64,000 nucleotides of DNA from Achromobacter sp. MYb9 (GTDB lineage: Bacteria; Pseudomonadota; Gammaproteobacteria; Burkholderiales; Burkholderiaceae_B). This document shows, piece by piece, positions 28,990 to 37,889 of this stretch. The position numbers were made by a program, and so were the translations under genes. Position 1 is the first letter of the stretch; every line of letters starts with the position of its first letter. The notes under the pieces were generated by a model. That model was not told the origin of the DNA. It was given only the letters and a program-made list of their open reading frames with translations, and searched no databases. The DNA is taken from contig NZ_PCOQ01000001.1 in assembly GCF_002975275.1 (NCBI RefSeq), positions 806,001-870,000 of the forward strand. The letters run 5' to 3'.

Positions 28990-30132
28990 GTGAAAATCGT
29001 CATCGCTCCCGACTCTTTCAAAGAAAGCGTTTCCGCGCCGGACGCGGCGGCGGCCATCGCGCGCGGCGTCAAAGCCGCCTGCCCCGGCGCCCACACGATA
29101 TGCGTGCCGATGGCGGACGGCGGCGAAGGCACGGTGGAAGCCGTGCTGGCCGCCACCGGCGGCAAGGAACAGCAACTGACCGTCAACGATGCGCTGGGCT
29201 ACAAGGTCGATGCCGTCTGGGGCTTGCTGGAAGACGGCACCGCCGTCATCGAAATGGCCGCAGCGGCGGGCCTGGAATTGATCTCCCCGTCCCGGCGCGA
29301 CCCGATGCGCGCCAGCAGCCACGGCGTGGGCGAACTGATGCTGGCCGCCATCAACGCGGGGGCCACGCGCATCATCCTCGGGTTGGGCGGCTCGGCCACC
29401 AACGACGCTGGCGCCGGCATGTTGACGGCGCTGGGCGTGCGCCTGCTGGACGCGGAAGGCCATAGCCTGCCGCCCGGCGGCGGCGCGTTGGGCAAGCTGG
29501 CCAGCCTTGACACGCGCGGGCTGGACCCGCGGCTGGCCGGCATCCGCATCGACATCGCCTCGGACGTCGACAACCCGCTGTGCGGCCCGCACGGCGCCTC
29601 GCATGTTTTCGGACCGCAGAAAGGCGCCACGCCGGAACAAGTGCTGGCGCTGGACCAGATGCTGACGAATTTCGCCGACGTCTGCGCGCGGCACTTGGGC
29701 GTCGACCACCGCGACAAGCCCGGCGCGGGCGCCGCCGGCGGCCTGGGCTTCGCGGCTCATGCATTCCTGCAAGCACACTTCCGGCCCGGCGTCGAAATCG
29801 TGGCCGAACTGGGCGGGTTGGCCAAGGCCATTGAAGGCGCCACGCTGGTGTTCACCGGCGAAGGCCGCATGGACGCGCAAACACTGCGCGGCAAGACGCC
29901 CGCAGGCGTGGCCCGGATCGCGCAGCAGGCCGGCGTGCCGGTCGTCGCGTTGGCGGGATCGCTGGGCGATGGCTACGAAGCGCTGCACGCCTGCGGCATC
30001 AGCGCGGCGTTCAGCCTGGCCCCCGGCCCGATCACGCTGCAACAGGCGCTGACGGATGCCGAAAAGCTGCTTGCCGACCGCGCTCGCGACGTGATGCAGC
30101 TATGGATGGCGGCGCAGAAGCGCATGCTTTGA
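28990..30132 (+). CDS. glxK: Glycerate 2-kinase (GlxK/GarK family)
   Basis: Phosphorylates D-glycerate, linking glyoxylate or glucarate catabolism to glycolysis. It has 380 residues. The start KIVIAPDSFKESVSAPDAA and the block PMADGGEGTVEAVLA are diagnostic, and GLGGSATNDAGAGML and FTGEGRMDAQTLRGKTP follow in order. GTG start. It is divergent from pyk, the usual association of glycerate kinase with pyruvate kinase in Burkholderiales, and is followed by a two-way terminator. Confidence 0.95.
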   Translation: MKIVIAPDSFKESVSAPDAAAAIARGVKAACPGAHTICVPMADGGEGTVEAVLAATGGKEQQLTVNDALGYKVDAVWGLLEDGTAVIEMAAAAGLELISPSRRDPMRASSHGVGELMLAAINAGATRIILGLGGSATNDAGAGMLTALGVRLLDAEGHSLPPGGGALGKLASLDTRGLDPRLAGIRIDIASDVDNPLCGPHGASHVFGPQKGATPEQVLALDQMLTNFADVCARHLGVDHRDKPGAGAAGGLGFAAHAFLQAHFRPGVEIVAELGGLAKAIEGATLVFTGEGRMDAQTLRGKTPAGVARIAQQAGVPVVALAGSLGDGYEALHACGISAAFSLAPGPITLQQALTDAEKLLADRARDVMQLWMAAQKRML

Positions 30133-30205
30133 TCCGCAGTCGTTGCCGTTGAACGGAAACTGCGCAACACGCACCGACCCGCCAACGGCCCCAGGCTGCA
30201 TCAAC

Positions 30206-30231
30206 GAAAAAAGCCCGCGTCAGCGGGCTTT
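30206..30231. terminator. Two-way Rho-independent terminator
   Basis: A perfect 9-bp stem (30210-30218 with 30223-30231, loop GTCA) has A residues on the left and T residues on the right, so it can end both the glycerate kinase and the convergent rsmA transcript. Confidence 0.85.
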
Positions 30232-30248
30232 CTGTTGGGCACGGTGTT

Positions 30249-31040
30249 TCAGGTGGATTGCAGAATGCCCGCTTCCACCAACGCATCCGACAAGCGGATG
30301 TAGCGGTCCACCGAAATGTCCTCGGCGCGCGCCGTCGGGGCGATGTCCAGGGCTTCCCAAGGCACCTGCGCCGCCCAGTCGGCCAACACGCGACGCAGCA
30401 TCTTGCGGCGCTGCGAGAACGCGCGTGCCACCACGGTTTCGAACGCCCGCGTGCTGACCGGACGCAGGCGGTCGGCCGGCAGCGGCACCATGCGCACGAT
30501 GGCCGACACCACTTTGGGCGGCGGATCGAAAGCCTCGGGCGGCACGTCGAACAGCTTGTGCATGCGGTAGCGCGATTGCAACATCACGGAGAGGCGGCTG
30601 AAATCGCCCGACCCCGGTTGCGCCACCATGCGGTCGATCACTTCGCGCTGCAGCATGAAATGCTGGTCGCGGATGTGGTCGGCCCACGCCATCAGGTGAA
30701 ACAGCAGCGGGCTGGAGATGTTGTAGGGCAGGTTGCCCACGACACGCAGCGCGCTGCCGAACTGCGAAAAATCCACCGTCAACGCGTCGGCTTCGACAAC
30801 GGTCAGGCGGCTGGCCTCGAACTGCTTGCGCAGCCGGGCGGCCAGATCCCGGTCGATCTCGACGGCGGTCAGGTGATCCAGCCGCTCAAGCAGCGGCCGG
30901 GTAAGCGCAGACAAACCCGGGCCGATCTCGACCACGGCATCATCACGGGCGGGAGCAACCGCCCGGACGATGGACTCGACGACGCTTTCGTCGGTCAGGA
31001 AGTTCTGGCCAAAGCGCTTGCGCGCCTGGTGTTGAGACAT
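30249..31040 (-). CDS. rsmA: 16S rRNA (adenine(1518)-N6/(1519)-N6)-dimethyltransferase
   Basis: Dimethylates two adjacent adenines near the 3' end of 16S rRNA during small-subunit assembly. It has 263 residues with [11 protein letters not shown] at the N-terminus, the S-adenosylmethionine motif [11 protein letters not shown] and the catalytic NLPYNIS. It is the last gene of the lptD-surA-rsmA operon and begins 18 bases after surA. In Escherichia coli pdxA lies between surA and rsmA; it is absent here. Confidence 0.98.
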   Translation of the reverse strand: MSQHQARKRFGQNFLTDESVVESIVRAVAPARDDAVVEIGPGLSALTRPLLERLDHLTAVEIDRDLAARLRKQFEASRLTVVEADALTVDFSQFGSALRVVGNLPYNISSPLLFHLMAWADHIRDQHFMLQREVIDRMVAQPGSGDFSRLSVMLQSRYRMHKLFDVPPEAFDPPPKVVSAIVRMVPLPADRLRPVSTRAFETVVARAFSQRRKMLRRVLADWAAQVPWEALDIAPTARAEDISVDRYIRLSDALVEAGILQST

Positions 31041-31058
31041 GAAAAGCCCGTAATGCGT

Positions 31059-32639
31059 TTAGCGGTTGTTCTGCTGGATCTTCTGCTGCTTTTCAAGACG
31101 GTTATCGACGTACGCTTGTGCGCGCAACTGGTCGAGCCAATCTTCGAAAGCAGGCTGGGCACGGCGTTCGAACAGAGTCTGGCGCGCCTTCATGCGGGCC
31201 AATTCGTCGGTAACGTCATGCTGGCGGCGCTCTTCAACCTCGATCAAGTGCCAACCGAAAGGCGACTGGATCGGAGGGCTGATTTCGCCCGGCTTCAAGG
31301 CATTCATGGCAGCTTCGAACGGCGGCACGGTTTCACCCGGGTTCAACCATCCCAGCTCGCCGCCTTGCGGCGCGGTCGAGTCCTGCGAATACTGCCGCGC
31401 CATGTCTTCGAACTTCGCATCGCCGGCCACCAGGCGCTGACGCACCTGTTCCAGGCGTTGGCGCGCGGTCTCGTCGCTCATGACGGTGGACGTCTTGATC
31501 AGGATGTGGCGCGCCCGGGTCTGCATGACTTCCGTGGGGCCTTGCGGCGCGGCCGGCGCTTGCGGACGAGCGGCGGGCTGCTGAGGCTGGGGCGCCTGCG
31601 CGGGCGCCGGGGCGCGGGCGGTGCGGCCAGGGGCCGGTTGCGCGGTGCCCCGGTCCATCACCTTGATGATGTGGAAGCCGTTGCCGCTCTGGATCAGGTT
31701 CGTGACTTCGCCCTTCTGCAGATTGCTGATGGCCTTGACGAACAGATCAGGCCAGCCATCCAGCGGACGCACGCCCATGACACCGCCTTGCAAGGCTTCG
31801 GGGCCGTCCGAGGACGCCGCGGCCAGGCTGGCGAAATCGTCGCCGCGCTTGGCGCGCGCCAGGATGCCTTCTGCCTTCTTGCGCAAGATGGCCAGCTGTT
31901 CGGAGGACGAGCCCTCCGGCACCCGCACCAGGATCTGCGCCAACGCGTAGAGCATGGGGCCAGCGGGCACGGCGGCCTGCTCGGGCTGGGGTTCCGGCTG
32001 CGCCTGGGGCGCCGCTTGCGGCGCCGCGCCGAACGCCGGATTACGGCGTTGGTCCTTCAGGAAGGCATCCACTTCGGTATCGGAAATGACGATGGTGGAG
32101 TCCACCGCGCGCTGGCGCAGGCGGTCCGTGCGGATCTCGTCACGCAGCGATTTGCGGTAGGCGTCCCACGTCGTGCCCGATTTTTCGATTTCGGCCCGCA
32201 ACTGCGCCACGCTGATCTTGTTGCGCCCGGCGATCGTCTGGATCGCCTGATCGACCTGGGCATCATCCACCCGGATACCCAGGCGGTCGGCCTCGTGGCG
32301 TTGCACGCGCTCCATGATCAGGCGCTGCAGCACCTGATGCTGCAAGGTCTGGTCGTCGGGCACCTGGATGCCGCGCGACTTCAGTTCGCCGGAAATGCGA
32401 AGCGACGCATCGCGCAGTTCGCGCAACGTGATCACGTCCTTGTCGACCACGGCGGCGATGCCGTCGACGAACTGCTCGCCCTTCGCTGCGGGAGCCGCGG
32501 CCTGCGGCGCGGCCTTGGCGCCATTGTTCGTGGTCCGGCCGGTCTGCTCGGCCGCATGCGCGGCGGGCAAGCCGGTGCAAAGAGCCAGCAGCAGCGCGCT
32601 GCCCGACAGGCGACGCAAAGAGTGCAACCTACGCATCAT
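31059..32639 (-). CDS. surA: Periplasmic chaperone and peptidyl-prolyl isomerase SurA
   Basis: Assists folding of outer-membrane beta-barrels. It has 526 residues, longer than the Escherichia coli protein (428) because of alanine, proline and glutamine-rich linkers between domains. A signal peptide ends AAHA. The N-terminal chaperone domain is followed by a first parvulin domain at about 225-325 and a second at about 372-475 (TRARHILIKTS, GGELGWLNPGE, SPFGWHLIEV), then the C-terminal helix. The start overlaps the lptD stop as ATGA, so the chaperone and a major client are co-translated. Confidence 0.96.
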   Translation of the reverse strand: MMRRLHSLRRLSGSALLLALCTGLPAAHAAEQTGRTTNNGAKAAPQAAAPAAKGEQFVDGIAAVVDKDVITLRELRDASLRISGELKSRGIQVPDDQTLQHQVLQRLIMERVQRHEADRLGIRVDDAQVDQAIQTIAGRNKISVAQLRAEIEKSGTTWDAYRKSLRDEIRTDRLRQRAVDSTIVISDTEVDAFLKDQRRNPAFGAAPQAAPQAQPEPQPEQAAVPAGPMLYALAQILVRVPEGSSSEQLAILRKKAEGILARAKRGDDFASLAAASSDGPEALQGGVMGVRPLDGWPDLFVKAISNLQKGEVTNLIQSGNGFHIIKVMDRGTAQPAPGRTARAPAPAQAPQPQQPAARPQAPAAPQGPTEVMQTRARHILIKTSTVMSDETARQRLEQVRQRLVAGDAKFEDMARQYSQDSTAPQGGELGWLNPGETVPPFEAAMNALKPGEISPPIQSPFGWHLIEVEERRQHDVTDELARMKARQTLFERRAQPAFEDWLDQLRAQAYVDNRLEKQQKIQQNNR

Positions 32640-35074
32640 TCATACCTTTCAAATGTGGTCCCAGCCGGCACGGGCGGTGTAACGCTGGAGTAGCCGGGGA
32701 TACTTCTGTTCAGCAGGTTCATCGGATCGGTCCCCAGGGAACCCAGGCCGGTCAGCTCAAGCTGGAAGAACACTGCGGAGTTGGCGTCCGTAGCCGATAC
32801 GGCATAGCGCTGGTAGACCACGCGGCCCACCCAGCAGCAATCGCCTTTGTACTCCAGGCCGGCAATGGCCTGCGTCACGCGCGGGGACTCCATCGTGTTG
32901 GACACGGTGCTGGAGGGCCCGGAGCGCAACGAATAATCCACCCGGCCAACGCCGTACCAGCGCTTGGTGAAGGGCCATTGCAACGCCAGGCTGACCTGGT
33001 TCTGGCCCTGCGGCTGGTACGAAACGCCGGTGGGAGGATCGCGTTGATAACGATACGACAGCGCCACCGTCGTCAGGCGTTGCGGCGACCAGCGCGCGCT
33101 GATCAGTCCGCGCGACCACTTGTTGTCGTAGGGGTTGTACTGGGCCGCCACGTCGGTGCTCAGCGTGTCGGTCAGCGCGGCGCTGGCGCCCACCAGGAAA
33201 TCGGAGCGCACGTTTTCACGCGGAGTTTCGCCCGGCAAGGTGACTTTCTGGTCCGCGAAATACAGGCGCTGCGCCACGGCCAGCGACATGCGCTCGAAAC
33301 CGGTGTTGGCGTCCAGCCAGCGCGTCGTCAATGCCGCGGTCAGCTGGTTGGCGTTGGAAATACGGTCCCAGCCGCCGGTGTAGATGTTTTCTTCAAAGGC
33401 CTGCGAGAAGCTGAAATCCGCCAACGACGTGTCGTAGACGGGCATTTTGGACTGGTCGCGGTACGGCACGCGCAGGTAGTACAGGCGCGGTTCCAGGGTC
33501 TGGGTGGACGCCTTGCCGAACAGCGAGGTATCGCGTTCGAAGATCAGGCCCGCATCCAGCGACATGATCGGCACCGTGCGCGATTGCGAACGCGGCAACC
33601 CATCCGCCGTCCCGCCGTTCAGGCCCAGCGCATCGACGCCATACCACTTGGTCTGATACTGCGTGTAATTGACGCCGGCTTTCGGAATGATGAACCAACC
33701 CGGACGCACGATCGGATAGGACACCGTCGGGTAGGTCTGCAGGCGGTCGCCTTCCGGATAGCGTACGGTCGAACCGAAATCCGGCCGGCGGAAACGCACC
33801 GCGGTAGAGGTCCAGTCCACATCGAAGCCGCCCCAGTCATAGCGCGCGCCGCGCAGGTATAGCTCGGGTTCTTTATCGTACGGGGGCAGCAGGGGCGCGT
33901 CCGGATCCTGCAGGGTCTGGTACTTGTAGACCTGCGCGTAGGCGCTCCAGTAGTTGGAAGCCCAGCCCACACGGCCGCGCTGCGGCAGATAGGTGGTGGA
34001 CGCCTGGTTCAGGCCCAGTTGGGAAATATCGCGGAAGTAGTTGTCGTCCGAGACTTTCGCGATATCCCAGTCTGCGTAGAAGCCGTGCGAGAACGTCTGC
34101 TGGTGACGCCACCAGTACATCCAGCGGTCTTCGCTGGTGACGTTGTCGTTGGGCAGATAGGCGCCATCGATGGTGCCCAGGTGGCTCGCCCCCAGGTAAC
34201 GGAATTCGCCGCCCAGTTGCATGCCGCGCTTGGAGAAATAGCGCGGCTGGATCGTCGCGTCGTAGTTCGGCGCCAGGTTCAGGTAGTACGGCAGCGAAAA
34301 ATCGAAGCCGCCCTGGCTCGTCGTGCCATACGTCGGCACCAGGAAGCCGGACTTGCGCTCCTTCTTGACCGGGAAGGTCATGTAGGGCGAAGCCAGGATC
34401 GGCACGTCCTTGAAATACAGCACGCCATTGCGCGCCACGCCTTCGTTTTCGTCGAAGTCGATGTCGACCGTATTGGCCTTGATGTACCAGGACGGCGTCT
34501 CGCACGCGCAGCCGCTATACGTGACGGTGTGCAGCCGCATCTGCGACTTGCTGAAGATGTCCGCGTGCTCGGCCACGGCGAACCCGCCCGTGGCCCCCAT
34601 CCAGAAATTCGGCTTTTCGATTTCGCCGGAATATTTGTCGACGTTGAACTTGGCGTTGGGGCCGGTCACCAGCGTGCCGTCGCGCATCATGCGCGCGCTG
34701 CCCTGCACGTCGACTTCGCCGGTGTCCTTGCGGTAGTTGATCCGGTCGCCCTTGATGATGCCGTCGATACGGCGCACTTGCGCGCTGCCGGTCAGGGTGA
34801 GGTCGGACTCGGGATCCCCCTCGATGCTGTCCGCTTCCATATACGCGGGGATGCTGTCGTCGGGCAGGCGGTGCATCCGCAAACCGGGGGACGTACGCAG
34901 CACCGGGGCCGCGGGCGACACGCTAGCGGATGATGCGGCGGAAGCCGGATCCTGGCTGCCCTGGGCCTGGACGGCCCCGGCGGCGACGCTGACAGCAGAG
35001 AGGATCAACCACCGAACCTTGCGCACGAGTGAAAACTGCCCTTTTGTGACGATGGGAAAACCTGGCATCGGCAC
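32636..35074 (-). CDS. lptD: LPS-assembly outer-membrane protein LptD
   Basis: Inserts lipopolysaccharide into the outer leaflet with LptE. It has an N-terminal OstA/LptA-like domain, about residues 70-220, then a long beta-barrel. Four cysteines that could make the inter-domain disulfides are visible, two in SGCACETP (about 188) and an adjacent pair in GDCCW (about 743), as expected for LptD. Up to 812 residues from GTG 35074. ATG 35068 and GTG 35026 are alternatives; the last gives the neatest signal peptide (VRKVRWLILSAVSVAAGAVQ), but none has a clear ribosome site. It is divergent from amgK. Confidence 0.95.
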   Translation of the reverse strand: MPMPGFPIVTKGQFSLVRKVRWLILSAVSVAAGAVQAQGSQDPASAASSASVSPAAPVLRTSPGLRMHRLPDDSIPAYMEADSIEGDPESDLTLTGSAQVRRIDGIIKGDRINYRKDTGEVDVQGSARMMRDGTLVTGPNAKFNVDKYSGEIEKPNFWMGATGGFAVAEHADIFSKSQMRLHTVTYSGCACETPSWYIKANTVDIDFDENEGVARNGVLYFKDVPILASPYMTFPVKKERKSGFLVPTYGTTSQGGFDFSLPYYLNLAPNYDATIQPRYFSKRGMQLGGEFRYLGASHLGTIDGAYLPNDNVTSEDRWMYWWRHQQTFSHGFYADWDIAKVSDDNYFRDISQLGLNQASTTYLPQRGRVGWASNYWSAYAQVYKYQTLQDPDAPLLPPYDKEPELYLRGARYDWGGFDVDWTSTAVRFRRPDFGSTVRYPEGDRLQTYPTVSYPIVRPGWFIIPKAGVNYTQYQTKWYGVDALGLNGGTADGLPRSQSRTVPIMSLDAGLIFERDTSLFGKASTQTLEPRLYYLRVPYRDQSKMPVYDTSLADFSFSQAFEENIYTGGWDRISNANQLTAALTTRWLDANTGFERMSLAVAQRLYFADQKVTLPGETPRENVRSDFLVGASAALTDTLSTDVAAQYNPYDNKWSRGLISARWSPQRLTTVALSYRYQRDPPTGVSYQPQGQNQVSLALQWPFTKRWYGVGRVDYSLRSGPSSTVSNTMESPRVTQAIAGLEYKGDCCWVGRVVYQRYAVSATDANSAVFFQLELTGLGSLGTDPMNLLNRSIPGYSSVTPPVPAGTTFERYE

Positions 35075-35109
35075 CGCGGAAGGGCCAATGCGAACGGAAA
35101 CGAGCCGGT

Positions 35110-35115
35110 ATTATA
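35110..35115 (-). promoter_or_regulatory. Possible -10 element for lptD operon
   Basis: A perfect TATAAT on the minus strand lies about 35 bases before the farthest lptD start. No good -35 match is found 16-18 bases upstream and no clear sigma-E pattern is seen, so the promoter type is uncertain. Confidence 0.35.
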
Positions 35116-35195
35116 GAGAAGCCGCGCCATACGCCCAGCCTTATGTGCGCCGGACGCAAATTTCAGCAATATTGCCTTTCTGACACGGATCTTCC

Positions 35196-36236
35196 TTGAA
35201 AAACGATCACGACCCCCGCCTGGCGCAGATCCGCAACTGGCTGGATAGCCTGCCCGCCGACCTGGATCTGGCCGTCGACACGCTGCGCCCCGCCTCCGCC
35301 GACGCCAGTTTCCGCCGCTATTTCAGGCTGGACGCCGGCGAGCGCACCCTGGTTGTCATGGACGCGCCCCCTGCCCATGAAGACTGCCGCCCCTTCCTGC
35401 ATGTGGGGCAACTGCTGGCCGACGCCGGCCTGAACGTGCCCAAGGTGCTGGCGCAGGACCTGGACCTGGGCCTGCTGCTGCTGTCCGACCTGGGAGAACA
35501 GACCTACTACCAGCGCATCCAGGCCGGGATGCCCGACAGCGAACTCCAGACGCTGTATCGCGAGGCGCTGGCCGCGCTGGTCCAACTGCAAAAGGCCTCC
35601 ACCGCCGGGCTGGCCACGTACGACAGCACCCGGCTGGCCGACGAACTGAAGCTGTTCCCCGAGTGGTACGTGCAAAAGCACCACGGCGAGGCACTGGACG
35701 ACAAGACGGCCAACGCTCTCGATAAGATCTTCGCGCTGCTGTCGGCCAGCAATGGCGGGCAGGCGCAAGTCCTGGTGCACCGCGATTTCCATTCGCCCAA
35801 TCTCATGGTCTGCCGCCAGCCGCAGTACGGCCCGAACCCCGGCATCATCGACTTTCAAGACGCGCTGGCCGGCCCCATCACCTACGACCTGGCGTCGCTG
35901 GTGACCGATGCCCGCACCACCTGGGAAGAACCGCAGCAATTGGACTGGGCCATCCGCTACTGGGAAATGGCACGCGCGGCCGGGCTGCCGGTCGCGTCCG
36001 ATTTCGCCGAGTTCCACCGCGCCTACGAGTGGATGGGCCTGCAGCGCAACCTGCGCATTCTGGGCGTGTTCGCGCGCCTGAACCACCGTGACGGCAAGGC
36101 GCACTACCTGGCCCACATGCCGCGCATGAACGGCTACGTGCGCCAGGTGGCGCAACGCTACGGGGTCTTCACCCCTCTGCTGCGTCTGCTGGACAAGCTG
36201 GACGACCGCCAGGTCCGCGTCGGATACACCTTCTGA
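35196..36236 (+). CDS. amgK: N-acetylmuramate/N-acetylglucosamine kinase AmgK
   Basis: Anomeric sugar kinase of the peptidoglycan recycling shortcut that bypasses de novo UDP-MurNAc synthesis. It has 346 residues with an aminoglycoside-phosphotransferase fold. DASFRRYFRL at the N-terminus, the catalytic VLVHRDFHSPNLM and the metal-binding GIIDFQDALAGPITYDLASL are all clear. The start is TTG 35196; its ribosome site is weak. The stop shares one base with the murU start, so the two are co-translated, and the pair diverges from lptD as in Pseudomonas. Confidence 0.94.
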   Translation: MKNDHDPRLAQIRNWLDSLPADLDLAVDTLRPASADASFRRYFRLDAGERTLVVMDAPPAHEDCRPFLHVGQLLADAGLNVPKVLAQDLDLGLLLLSDLGEQTYYQRIQAGMPDSELQTLYREALAALVQLQKASTAGLATYDSTRLADELKLFPEWYVQKHHGEALDDKTANALDKIFALLSASNGGQAQVLVHRDFHSPNLMVCRQPQYGPNPGIIDFQDALAGPITYDLASLVTDARTTWEEPQQLDWAIRYWEMARAAGLPVASDFAEFHRAYEWMGLQRNLRILGVFARLNHRDGKAHYLAHMPRMNGYVRQVAQRYGVFTPLLRLLDKLDDRQVRVGYTF

Positions 36237-36922
36237 TGCAGGCCATGATTCTTGCCGCGGGGCGCGGCGAACGCATGCGCCCCTTGACCGACCGGTGCCC
36301 CAAGCCCCTGCTTGTGGTCGGCGGCAAACCGTTGATCGTCTGGCACCTGGAGCGCCTGGCCGCGGCCGGCATCCGCGACATCGTCATCAACCACGCCTGG
36401 CTGGGCCACGAAATCGAACGCGCGCTGGGCGACGGCGCGGCTTTCGGCGTGCGGATCCGCTATTCGGCGGAAGGCACCGCGCTGGAAACAGCCGGGGGCA
36501 TCGCCCACGCGCTGCCGCTGCTGGCAGACGCCCCCTTCCTGGTGATGAACGGGGACGTCTGGTGCGATTGGGACCCCGCGGCCGCGGCCGGCCTGGCTGC
36601 CGGTCTGCCCGACGGAGGAGCGTGGCTGCTGATGGTCGACAACCCGGTTCAGCATCCCCATGGCGATTTCCGGCTCGCCCCCGACGGCAGCCTGCACGCG
36701 CAGGGGGAGCCTCGTTTGACCTATGCGGGCATCGCCGTCTACCATCCCTCGTTGTTTGCGGATGTCCCGCGCGGCGCGGCGATGCCCATGCTGCCCCTTT
36801 TTCGGCAGGCGATGGCCAAAGGCCTGGCTCGCGGCGCCCACCATACTGGCCGATGGACCGACGTCGGCACCCCGGAACGGCTTGCCGACCTGGACGCCGA
36901 GCTCCACGCGGCGGCGCGTTGA
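36236..36922 (+). CDS. murU: N-acetylmuramate 1-phosphate uridylyltransferase MurU
   Basis: Transfers UMP to MurNAc-1-phosphate made by AmgK, giving UDP-MurNAc for cell-wall recycling. It has 228 residues. The nucleotidyltransferase signature AMILAAGRGERMRPLTD, the PKPLLVVGGKPLI block, and the metal-binding MNGDVWCDW near residue 103 are present. The two-gene operon explains intrinsic tolerance to fosfomycin in bacteria that have it; this is known for the pathway, not shown here. Confidence 0.94.
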   Translation: MQAMILAAGRGERMRPLTDRCPKPLLVVGGKPLIVWHLERLAAAGIRDIVINHAWLGHEIERALGDGAAFGVRIRYSAEGTALETAGGIAHALPLLADAPFLVMNGDVWCDWDPAAAAGLAAGLPDGGAWLLMVDNPVQHPHGDFRLAPDGSLHAQGEPRLTYAGIAVYHPSLFADVPRGAAMPMLPLFRQAMAKGLARGAHHTGRWTDVGTPERLADLDAELHAAAR

Positions 36923-37012
36923 TGCTCACATATTTCACAATATCAAGGTGCGCAACCAGGATTTTCCGCGCACCCAACGCCCCCGGGTAACGGGGTATTC
37001 TCTGACGCTTTG

Positions 37013-37034
37013 GCTCGCGCGAGCTTCGCGCGAA
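37013..37034. repeat. Two adjacent palindromes, GCTCGCGCGAGC and TTCGCGCGAA
   Basis: A perfect 12-base palindrome (37013-37024) is immediately followed by a perfect 10-base palindrome (37025-37034), both centred on CGCGCG. They lie about 30 bases before the 37063 gene, where an operator or a 5' UTR hairpin would be placed. Confidence 0.45.
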
Positions 37035-37062
37035 CGAGCAACACACAGGAAGTTTTCTAGGA

Positions 37063-37767
37063 ATGGGGATGTTTGGAAGATCGCAACGGGCCGTATTCAA
37101 GCCCTCCGTATACCAACCCGGTCAACGCACGCGGCGCCTGCCGCGCTGGCTCGTCCTGCTTCTTGTGGGGATTGCCCTGGGTGCGGGCGGCGTGCTCTTC
37201 CTGCAAACCAACTACGGTCCGCAACGCCTGACCGTAGAGCAGTCCGAGTCGCTGCATAGCGAGCTCAGCGCTTCCAACCTGGAACGCCAGCGCCTGCAGA
37301 CCCAGCTGGACGAAGCCACCCAGCAGCGCGACGCCAACAAGTCCGGCCACGAAAAGCTGACCGCCGACCTGGCCGAAGCGCGCAGCAAGATCGAGACGAT
37401 GAACAAGGAACTGGTCTTGTTCCAGGACGCCATGCCGCCCGATCCGCGCGGCGGCAACCTGGGCATCCGCTCGGCCACGTTCAAGCGCGCCCCCGGCCAG
37501 CTGGACTACCAGGTGCTGGTCATGCGCGAAGAACGCACCGGCGCGCCCTTCAAGGGCACGCTCACGTTCTCCATCGACGGCAGCTACTCCAACGGCCGCG
37601 CGGCCACCGTCACGCCGGAAGGTCCGGCACTGACCGTCGATCGCTACGACTACGCGTTGGGCCAGTTGAAGCTGCCAGACGGCTTCACCCCCAAGGTGGT
37701 GGTGCTGCGCGTGATGGACGGCGGCCAGAAGCAACAGGCGATGCGCATCTATTACGTCCGCAACTGA
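37063..37767 (+). CDS. Conserved membrane-anchored coiled-coil protein (DUF6776-like)
   Basis: A 234-residue protein with a basic N-terminus, one transmembrane helix at about 29-50 (WLVLLLVGIALGAGGVLFL), a coiled coil at about 60-125 rich in Glu, Gln and Leu, and a C-terminal beta-rich domain ending MRIYYVRN. The layout suggests an inner-membrane protein with its C-terminus in the periplasm, perhaps in the cell envelope. It resembles the DUF6776 family, seen mainly in proteobacteria, whose function is unknown. It stands alone after murU and ends at a good terminator. Confidence 0.75.
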   Translation: MGMFGRSQRAVFKPSVYQPGQRTRRLPRWLVLLLVGIALGAGGVLFLQTNYGPQRLTVEQSESLHSELSASNLERQRLQTQLDEATQQRDANKSGHEKLTADLAEARSKIETMNKELVLFQDAMPPDPRGGNLGIRSATFKRAPGQLDYQVLVMREERTGAPFKGTLTFSIDGSYSNGRAATVTPEGPALTVDRYDYALGQLKLPDGFTPKVVVLRVMDGGQKQQAMRIYYVRN

Positions 37768-37789
37768 CGCTTCGGCATCGCTGCGAAAC

Positions 37790-37816
37790 CCCGCCCTGAT
37801 CAGGCGGGTTTTTTTT
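37790..37816 (+). terminator. Rho-independent terminator
   Basis: Stem CCCGCC with GGCGGG around a 7-base loop, followed by eight T residues. It ends the coiled-coil protein gene. Confidence 0.9.
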
Positions 37817-37827
37817 GCCTGGCGAAA

Positions 37828-37874
37828 TTGGTTGCGTGCGCAACCTTTCAATAATATAGTTGCGCACACAACTA
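37828..37874 (+). promoter_or_regulatory. Promoter with two MarR-type operators
   Basis: TTGCGT (37832-37837) and TATAGT (37855-37860) form a sigma-70-like promoter with a 17-base spacer. A perfect dyad GGTTGCG-TG-CGCAACC (37830-37845) overlaps the -35, and a second, TAGTTG-N6-CAACTA (37857-37874), covers the -10 edge and start site. Their centres are 28 bases apart and share the half-site GTTGCG. The MarR gene at the end of the operon is the obvious candidate to bind them and repress. Confidence 0.65.
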
Positions 37875-37889
37875 CATTTCGGAGACAAG

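Noticed and set aside
30258..32693. An 811-codon open frame on the plus strand
   Set aside because: It lies opposite rsmA, surA and the end of lptD, all with strong family motifs. The predicted protein is low-complexity and unlike any family.
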